From Lachnoclostridium sp. UBA3320 (lineage in GTDB: Bacteria > Bacillota > Clostridia > Lachnospirales > Lachnospiraceae), in assembly GCA_002361175.1 (NCBI GenBank), contig DESG01000087.1, forward strand, positions 1 through 38,986: a DNA stretch of 38,986 nt. Reading direction: 5' to 3'. The position numbers and the translations under genes were made by a program. Below, one piece after another: positions 34,039 through 38,986 of this stretch; position 1 is the stretch's first letter; each line of letters begins with the position of its first letter. The notes below the pieces were generated by a model. It was given only the letters and a program-made list of their open reading frames with translations, did not search any database and was not told the origin of the DNA.

Positions 34039-34674
34039 GTGCAGTCTTTTCCGAAACCTTTGAGCGCAAAAGAAGAAAAAGAGTGCATTGTAAAGTGCAG
34101 GTCGGGAGACCGTGAGGCAAGAGACTGTCTAATTGAAAGAAATCTTAGACTGGTAGCGTTTATTGCAAAAAAGTATAATGTTGGTGATAAAGATATGGAT
34201 GACCTTATATCTATAGGTACAATAGGTCTAATAAAGGGAATTGACAGTTTTGATGAAACAAAAAATATAAGACTTGCCACATATGCAGCGAGGTGTATAG
34301 AGAATGAACTTCTTATGATGATGCGTTCAGATAAAAAAGCAGCACGAGATGTATATTTATATGACTCTATTGGATCAGATAGAGAAGGCAATGAAATAAA
34401 CCTTATTGATATTATCGAATATGAAGATGAAGATGTAGCCGAACGCATTACGATGCAAGATAATATTGCAAAACTTGATAATATAATAAACAAAACATTA
34501 AATGAAAGAGAAAAAGATATTATTATAATGAGATATGGTATAGGTGGCAGGGAAGAGAAAACGCAAAGGGAAATCGCAGCAAAGTATGGTATATCACGTT
34601 CGTATGTGTCAAGAATTGAAAAAAATGCTTTAAATAAACTCAGAAAATCGTATGAAAGTATTATTGAGAAATAA
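34039..34674 (+). CDS. sigK: sporulation-type sigma factor, SigK-like
   Basis: About 211 residues. Region 2: LIERNLRLVAFIAKKYNVGD, DLISIGTIGLIKGIDSFD and LATYAARCIENELLM. Region 4: EKTQREIAAKYGISRSYVSRIEKNAL. The start PLSAKEEKE lines up with mature SigK (PLSSSEEKK), and the DSIGSDREGNEINLID block matches SigK's DPIGQDKEGNEISLID more closely than SigE. The 20-residue membrane pro-sequence of Bacillus pro-SigK is absent; the frame upstream has no start codon and closes at 33973. The start is GTG 34039, with GAGG 8 nt before it; a GTG at 34030 overlaps the ribosome site. Confidence 0.88.
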   Translation: MQSFPKPLSAKEEKECIVKCRSGDREARDCLIERNLRLVAFIAKKYNVGDKDMDDLISIGTIGLIKGIDSFDETKNIRLATYAARCIENELLMMMRSDKKAARDVYLYDSIGSDREGNEINLIDIIEYEDEDVAERITMQDNIAKLDNIINKTLNEREKDIIIMRYGIGGREEKTQREIAAKYGISRSYVSRIEKNALNKLRKSYESIIEK

Positions 34675-34680
34675 ATTTTA

Positions 34681-34709
34681 TTGACTTGTGAAGCGACAAC
34701 AAATATGAT
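34681..34709 (+). promoter_or_regulatory. SigA-type promoter of the yhaM-like gene
   Basis: TTGACT (34681-34686), 17-bp spacer, TATGAT (34704-34709), directly after the stop of the sigma gene. It serves the YhaM-like nuclease and probably rlmCD. Confidence 0.75.
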
Positions 34710-34766
34710 ATTATTATATTTTATAGATAAAATATATCGTGTTTTGTATGGTAGAAAGGAGTATGC

Positions 34767-34782
34767 GGCAGTATGTACTGCC
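34767..34782 (+). repeat. palindrome around the start codon of the yhaM-like gene
   Basis: GGCAGTA-TG-TACTGCC, exact. The ATG at 34773 is in the middle; in RNA the stem GGCAG/CUGCC would leave UAUGUA in the loop. TCATTTT follows. It may hide the start, stabilise mRNA or act in early termination. Confidence 0.5.
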
Positions 34783-35771
34783 TCATTTTAAGAGCAATGA
34801 CATATATTGAAGAATATAAAGAGGGAAATAAATTTTTTGGGATATATCTTTGTAAAACAAAGCAAGTATTAAAGACAAAGGCAGGAAAAACATATTATTC
34901 ACTTGTACTTCAGGATAAAACTGGCATAATAGATGGAAAAGTTTGGGACTTAAATAATGGCATAGAAAACTTTGAAAATATGGATTTTATCATGATAGAT
35001 GGCATTGTAACATCATTTATGGGTGCACGTCAGGTAAATATAAACAGAATAAGAAAAGCGCAGGATTGTGAATATAATCCTGCTGATTACATACCTACAT
35101 CTAAATATAGTATAGATGCAATGTATGATGAACTTAAACAAATAATAAATTCAATAAAAGAGCCACATCTTAAAAAATTGGCAGAAATGTGTTATATAGA
35201 AGATGCAGAGTTTGTACAAAAATTTAAAATGCATTCTGCTGCAAAGTCAATACACCATGGTTTTATTGGGGGATTATTACAACATACTCTTGCGGTAACA
35301 AAGATGTGTATTTTTATGGCTGATAATTATGAAATACTTGACAAAGATTTGCTTATAACAGCAGCAATATTCCATGATGTTGGAAAAATAGATGAACTAT
35401 CACCATTTCCATTAAATGATTATACTGACGATGGTCAATTACTTGGACATATATTTATAGGAGCAGAATTTATAAGTAGTAAGATAAAAGAAATACCAGA
35501 GTTTCCTAAAATGCTTGCTTCAGAATTGTGTCATTGTATTCTCGCACATCATGGTGAACTTGAATTTGGCTCTCCAAAAAAACCTGCTATTGCAGAAGCA
35601 ATGGCTCTTGCATTTGCCGATAATGCAGACGCAAGACTTGAAACAATGACTGAGATTTATGTAAAATCAGACCCTGCAACTACGTGGCTTGGATATAACA
35701 AAATTGTTGATTCCAACATCAGACAGAGCAGTGGATTTGTGCAGAAGCGTAAACAGAATGGTGGTAAATAG
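34773..35771 (+). CDS. yhaM: 3'-5' exoribonuclease YhaM family protein (OB-fold plus HD domain)
   Basis: 332 residues. N-terminal OB-fold: FFGIYLCKTKQVLKTKAGK, YYSLVLQDKTGIIDGKVWD. HD domain from about 165: HHGFIGGLLQHTLAVTKMC, AAIFHDVGKIDEL (the HD pair), HCILAHHGELEFGSP and the final ALAFADNADARLE Asp. YhaM degrades RNA and DNA ends and is implicated in mRNA turnover and replication. Start ATG 34773: AAAGGAG (34755-34761) is 11 nt away; ATG 34797 (MTYIEEYKEG) is a possible alternative. Overlaps the rlmCD start by one base. Confidence 0.9.
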   Translation: MYCLILRAMTYIEEYKEGNKFFGIYLCKTKQVLKTKAGKTYYSLVLQDKTGIIDGKVWDLNNGIENFENMDFIMIDGIVTSFMGARQVNINRIRKAQDCEYNPADYIPTSKYSIDAMYDELKQIINSIKEPHLKKLAEMCYIEDAEFVQKFKMHSAAKSIHHGFIGGLLQHTLAVTKMCIFMADNYEILDKDLLITAAIFHDVGKIDELSPFPLNDYTDDGQLLGHIFIGAEFISSKIKEIPEFPKMLASELCHCILAHHGELEFGSPKKPAIAEAMALAFADNADARLETMTEIYVKSDPATTWLGYNKIVDSNIRQSSGFVQKRKQNGGK

Positions 35772-37153
35772 TGGTTTGTAAAAAAAATGATGAACTTATA
35801 TTAGATATAGAAGATTTAGGAATAGATGGGGAAGGAATAGGCAAAATTGGAGGTTATACTTTGTTCGTAAAAGATACATTAATAGGCGATAGAGTACGAG
35901 CAAAGGTTATGAAAACCAAAAAAAATTATGGTTATGCAAAACTGTTAGAAATAATTAAACCATCAGACTGGCGCATAGAGCCTGTATGTCTAGTTGCAAG
36001 GCAATGCGGTGGATGTCAGTTACAGCATTGCATTTACGAAAAACAGCTTGAATGGAAGAGAAAAAAGGTAGAAGATTGTTTAATAAGAATTGGCGGTATA
36101 AAAGATATAAAAGTCTGTTCCGTAATTGGAATGGACAACCCTTATTATTACAGAAATAAGGCGCAGTTTCCAGTAAGAAATGACAAAAATGGTAATATCG
36201 TAATTGGGTTTTTCGCAGGAAGAACACACAATATAATACCATTTAAACAGTGTTTTATACAGCACCCATGCAGCAGTAATATATTAAACACAGTGATTAA
36301 ATATATGCAAGATAATAATATATCCGCATACGACGAAATAAGCCATACAGGAATAGTGCGCCATATAATAATAAGGACAGCCTATATAACAGGTGAAATA
36401 ATGGTTTGCCTTGTAATTAATGCAGACAAGTTGCCAGAATCTGACAAATTAGTACAAACACTTATTGAACATAATAAAGATTTAAATATAAAAAGTATAT
36501 GTATAAATATAAATAAAGAAAATACTAATGTTATACTGGGAGCTAGAACAGATGTTTTATATGGCTTCCATTTTATTACAGATTATATCGGACAAATTAA
36601 ATACTATATTTCAATGCAATCATTTTACCAAATCAATCATGAACAAACAGAAAAACTTTATGAGAAAGTATTAGAATTTGCAGACTTAAAAGGTAGCGAA
36701 ACTGTATGGGATATGTATTGCGGCATAGGTACAATATCACTTTTTCTTGCACAAAAAGCAGCAAAAGTATACGGTGTAGAGATTGTACCACAGGCAGTAG
36801 AAGATGCCAAAAGAAATGCCATTCTTAACAATATGGATAATACAGAATTTTTTGTCGGTGCTGCTGAGGAAGTAGTGCCATTACAGTATGAAAAAAGTGG
36901 TAAAAGCTTAAAAGTTGATGTAGTTACACTTGACCCTCCTAGAAAAGGTTGTGATGAAAAACTGCTTAATACAGTTGTAAACATGCAGCCTGAAAAAATT
37001 GTATATGTAAGCTGCGACCCAGCAACACTTGCTAGAGACTTAAAGTATTTAACTGAGAAAGGTTATAAAGTGGAGAAAGTACAGCCTTATGATATGTTTT
37101 GTCAGACTATACATGTTGAGTGCGTGGTATTGATGTCACGGGCAGAGAAATAA
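35771..37153 (+). CDS. rlmD: 23S rRNA (uracil-C5)-methyltransferase RlmCD
   Basis: 460 residues. TRAM domain at 5-65 (ILDIEDLGIDGEGIGKIGGY), Fe-S cluster Cys73, Cys79 and Cys82 in VCLVARQCGGCQLQHC, SAM site DMYCGIGTISLFLAQKAAKV, and the catalytic VSCDPATLARDLKYL near 413. In Gram-positives one such enzyme makes m5U747 and/or m5U1939. Start GTG 35771 overlaps the previous stop by one base (TAGTG). The 3' end, HVECVVLMSR, is a frequent insertion point for conjugative elements, and sequence character changes right after it. Confidence 0.95.
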   Translation: MVCKKNDELILDIEDLGIDGEGIGKIGGYTLFVKDTLIGDRVRAKVMKTKKNYGYAKLLEIIKPSDWRIEPVCLVARQCGGCQLQHCIYEKQLEWKRKKVEDCLIRIGGIKDIKVCSVIGMDNPYYYRNKAQFPVRNDKNGNIVIGFFAGRTHNIIPFKQCFIQHPCSSNILNTVIKYMQDNNISAYDEISHTGIVRHIIIRTAYITGEIMVCLVINADKLPESDKLVQTLIEHNKDLNIKSICININKENTNVILGARTDVLYGFHFITDYIGQIKYYISMQSFYQINHEQTEKLYEKVLEFADLKGSETVWDMYCGIGTISLFLAQKAAKVYGVEIVPQAVEDAKRNAILNNMDNTEFFVGAAEEVVPLQYEKSGKSLKVDVVTLDPPRKGCDEKLLNTVVNMQPEKIVYVSCDPATLARDLKYLTEKGYKVEKVQPYDMFCQTIHVECVVLMSRAEK

Positions 37154-37215
37154 CGAACTGAAAAAGTGTAGAAAACAAGGGATTTCCGGGAGTTGGGACT
37201 GTTAGGACAACGGTT

Positions 37216-37259
37216 CCGGTTTCCATATCTTTTACGTTTAATCAGTCTGTGGAAACTGG
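37216..37259. repeat. inverted repeat after rlmCD
   Basis: CCGGTTTCCA (37216-37225) and TGGAAACTGG (37250-37259), one G-U pair, 24-nt loop. No T run follows, so it is not a standard terminator; it could be a recombinase arm site or an RNA structure. Confidence 0.5.
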
Positions 37260-37283
37260 TCTACTGTAAAAAGCGGCGGAGAG

Positions 37284-37370
37284 TTGAGTAGATGGAATGG
37301 ATATTGGGGGTGTTGAGTGGATAGGATTGTTAAAATGGGTGTTGAGTTGACAGGATTGACATTTGAAAGA
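37284..37370 (+). repeat. three degenerate 29-bp tandem repeats
   Basis: TTGAGT recurs at exactly 29-bp steps (37284, 37313, 37342). The second and third units share GGGTGTTGAGTkGAyAGGATTG; the first is worn. Could be iteron-like or operator sites. Confidence 0.55.
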
Positions 37371-37415
37371 AAATGAGAGAAACAGTGCCTTGTATCCATA
37401 GGAGGTACCATCTGT

Positions 37416-37577
37416 GTGAAGCTGATTTTCGAGGAATGTATAGTTAGTTATTGGTATGCTCTCTTACTGTCTTGCGTACTACAATTTGATACAATGCAAC
37501 CAAGGCCGACTTTGGGTGTAATTTTAATGATAGGAATTTTTCTGATACATTTAAATTATTGCGGGTTGAGGACGTGA
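37416..37577 (+). CDS. possible 53-residue membrane peptide
   Basis: GTG 37416 with GGAGG (37401-37405) 10 nt upstream. Two hydrophobic stretches, IVSYWYALLLSCVLQF and TLGVILMIGIFLIHLNYCG, separated by a short polar turn with two prolines, so it may form a membrane hairpin. It ends 89 bp before the DUF4062 gene. Three TG-rich Cys codons are spread through it. It could be a small effector of the neighbouring NTPase or a chance frame; no homologue is recognised. Confidence 0.35.
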   Translation: MKLIFEECIVSYWYALLLSCVLQFDTMQPRPTLGVILMIGIFLIHLNYCGLRT

Positions 37578-37627
37578 TCCTTGTGCAGCTTTTTGCCGTT
37601 TTTATGGTAGAAAGTCGTGCCAGTTTG

Positions 37628-37636
37628 TGATACTAT
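37628..37636 (+). promoter_or_regulatory. extended -10 promoter of the DUF4062 gene
   Basis: TGA-TACTAT (TGnTATAAT type) 31 bp before ATG 37667. No good -35. Confidence 0.35.
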
Positions 37637-37666
37637 AGGATTTAGAAAAAAGTTGGGAGTTCGTCT

Positions 37667-38968
37667 ATGAAAACATTAAAGGTATTTGTCTCAAGTCTGT
37701 TCAATGAAATGATGTTGGAACGAGATATATTGCATCGACAAGTAAGTGCATTGATTGCAGAGAAACTTGGTAAAAATGATGATATTACGGTTCTTTTTGT
37801 TGATTTGCGCTAGGGCATCGATAGCCGCTCAAAAGAAATAGGATTTGAAAAATCAGATTATATCTTGGAAAAATGCTTTGAGGCAATTGAAGACTGCGAT
37901 TTATTTCTTGGAATAATTGCGTTTGAATATGGTTCCATTGCTAATCAAGAGGTCGTAAGAAAGTATTTTGATGACGATATTGGTGCAGAGAGCTATACTT
38001 CACTTGAAATAAAATATGCATCACGGCACATTCCCCCAGAAAAAATGTTTTTTATGATGACCGAGCAGTCTCCGGAGGATCACCCTGCGACGATAGAATT
38101 AAAAAAACGCGTTTCAGAGAATTATAAAACCTGTTATTATCACAAAGGGGTTGTAGAGGGCAGTCCCTTTGTATCGAACCAATTTATTAGCGGAATTGCT
38201 GAGATGGTCTGTGTTGCGGCGAAATTGCCTAAGTGCGGTGAAAAATCGTCTAGTGGACAGTGGTTTACACGTAAACATGTTATAGAATCATGTATGTCTG
38301 CTATCGGGGAAAAAAATATTGTCCTCTTAACTGGCGATTCTGGATGTGGGAAGAGCGTAATTCTTCAGATGGTATATGAAGAATTGTCTAAACAGGGTAT
38401 GCGTATGTTCTGCTCTTCTGCTTTTTTTGGCGGAGAAGTACAAGCACTCAATTTGACAAAAGATCTGCGCGAATGGACCGGTCAGAATACTACGTTAGAA
38501 AAAATGTTAAAAACTTTCCAAGGTGTCATAAGTGAGTCCGAATATCCATGTGTGATTTTTTTAGACAGTATTGATGATATGGATACAGCAGAGTTTTTTG
38601 TGTTGTATAGTAAGCTTGTACAGCTTCCGCCTGAAAAAGTAACGCTGTTTCTGGCAACAAGCAGCCCAGAAAAAATTGCATATTTAAAGGGACTCGATAT
38701 CGAAAGAATTGATGTGGCGAGACTGGAAGACGGCGAGTTGATACCGTACATGAAATATATTGCTTCTCAATATAATAAACAGCTCTTTGATGAAGTTTGT
38801 TTGGCGATTGAGTTACGGGGAGAATCCATTCATAATGCGTTTTATCTGAGCATTTTGACACAACAGCTTGTTCTAATGACGGCGTTTGACTATAATCAGG
38901 CACATAAAGGAAAAATATATTTGGATGCATTGATACAACAGATGATTTCTGTGGTGAATACACCATAG
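37667..38968 (+). pseudogene. DUF4062-P-loop NTPase (STAND-like), interrupted by a stop codon
   Basis: Read through one stop it gives about 433 residues. 1-150: DUF4062 (TLKVFVSSLFNEMMLERD..., VDLR, then GIDSR..., DCDLFLGIIAFEYG). The codon between DLR and GID, at 37811-37813, is TAG where the family has TGG (DLRWG). About 205-430: P-loop NTPase with WFTRKHVIESC, Walker A GDSGCGKS (223-230), Walker B VIFLDSIDD and LFLATSS. This architecture is found in bacterial STAND-type defence proteins and in NPHP3/NWD1/TEP1-like animal proteins. A second TAG at 38966 ends the frame long before the C-terminal repeats that such proteins have; after it the next frame reads IGANLRK, so a frameshift is possible. 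ATG 37667 follows GGGAG by 7 nt. G+C and codon use differ from the left-hand genes. Confidence 0.75.
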
Positions 38969-38986
38969 GCGCGAACTTAAGAAAAA

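Larger units (their letters stand above)
37154..37415 (+). other. non-coding boundary region with hairpins and short repeats
   Basis: Noticeably richer in G than the left side. It contains the inverted repeat 37216-37225/37250-37259, and the 29-bp repeats 37284-37370. No frame with a ribosome site starts before 37416. It may be the left end of an integrated element. Confidence 0.5.

Noticed and set aside
34039..34674. A split sigK (skin-element type) with its 5' end missing
   Set aside because: Regions 2 and 4 are complete and in one frame; only the pro-sequence is missing, and the gene has a plausible start with ribosome site.
37284..37370. CRISPR array from the 29-bp periodicity
   Set aside because: Only three units, no unique spacers of constant length between identical repeats, and no cas gene in the window. 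The period is a tandem repeat without spacers.
37811..38968. Amber (TAG) recoding such as pyrrolysine, since both stops in the DUF4062 gene are TAG
   Set aside because: Many intact genes here end in TAG (S41 peptidase, DUF1292, AI-2E transporter, TtcA-like, nitrilase, TPR protein, YhaM-like), so TAG is a normal stop in this genome. The first TAG replaces a Trp codon by one base, which fits a mutation.

Overview
The window is AT-rich DNA with strong AAGGAGG-type ribosome binding sites, occasional GTG and TTG starts and SigA-like promoters of the TTGACA-17-TATAAT kind. Gene content (IGGNDS-type 6-phosphofructokinase, SigK-like sigma factor, DUF1292 protein, CBS-containing family II pyrophosphatase, RlmCD, DUF4179-type anti-sigma factor, BlaI/M56 pair) points to the class Clostridia, most likely a gut Lachnospiraceae. 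The species cannot be told from the sequence alone. No tRNA, rRNA or CRISPR array was seen.

Layout. 0-8 kb: the end of an FtsX-type permease, a type I toxin-antitoxin locus with a 34-codon holin-like toxin, an ECF sigma/anti-sigma pair, a TetR-regulated ABC exporter, a secreted S41 peptidase and a cardiolipin synthase. 8-13 kb, minus strand: a response regulator/histidine kinase pair followed by a MacB-type ABC ATPase and a large FtsX permease, which together look like an envelope-stress or antimicrobial-peptide module. 13-15.6 kb: 6-phosphofructokinase, a DUF305 lipid-anchored or membrane protein and a DUF1292 protein. 15.6-21.4 kb is rearranged accessory DNA: a shrunken second copy of the BlaI-M56 locus, a nuclease-like orphan gene facing an orphan antisense promoter, the intact BlaI-M56 pair (the M56 protein carries four short repeats), a DJ-1/PfpI protein, a PIN toxin-antitoxin pair and a broken XRE regulator.

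21.4-37.2 kb is ordinary core genome, mostly plus strand: AI-2E family transporter, TrmB, a papain-like amidase, a lytic transglycosylase, TtcA-like tRNA thiolase, RsmF-like rRNA methyltransferase, nitrilase-family hydrolase, a TPR/coiled-coil protein ending in what looks like an AAA+ domain without its Walker A lysine, inorganic pyrophosphatase, HAD phosphatase, thioredoxin, SigK-like sigma factor, YhaM-like nuclease and RlmCD.

Right after rlmCD, whose 3' end is a known integration site for conjugative elements in Firmicutes, base composition changes. There follow hairpins, three degenerate 29-bp repeats, a possible 53-codon membrane peptide and a DUF4062-P-loop (STAND-like) NTPase of the type found in defence islands. 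This NTPase gene is interrupted by TAG in place of a conserved Trp codon and is cut short near the right edge. The most unusual items are the pseudo-AAA+ TPR protein, the DUF4062 NTPase island, the repeat-bearing M56 sensor with its decayed chimeric copy, and the convergent type I toxin-antitoxin locus.
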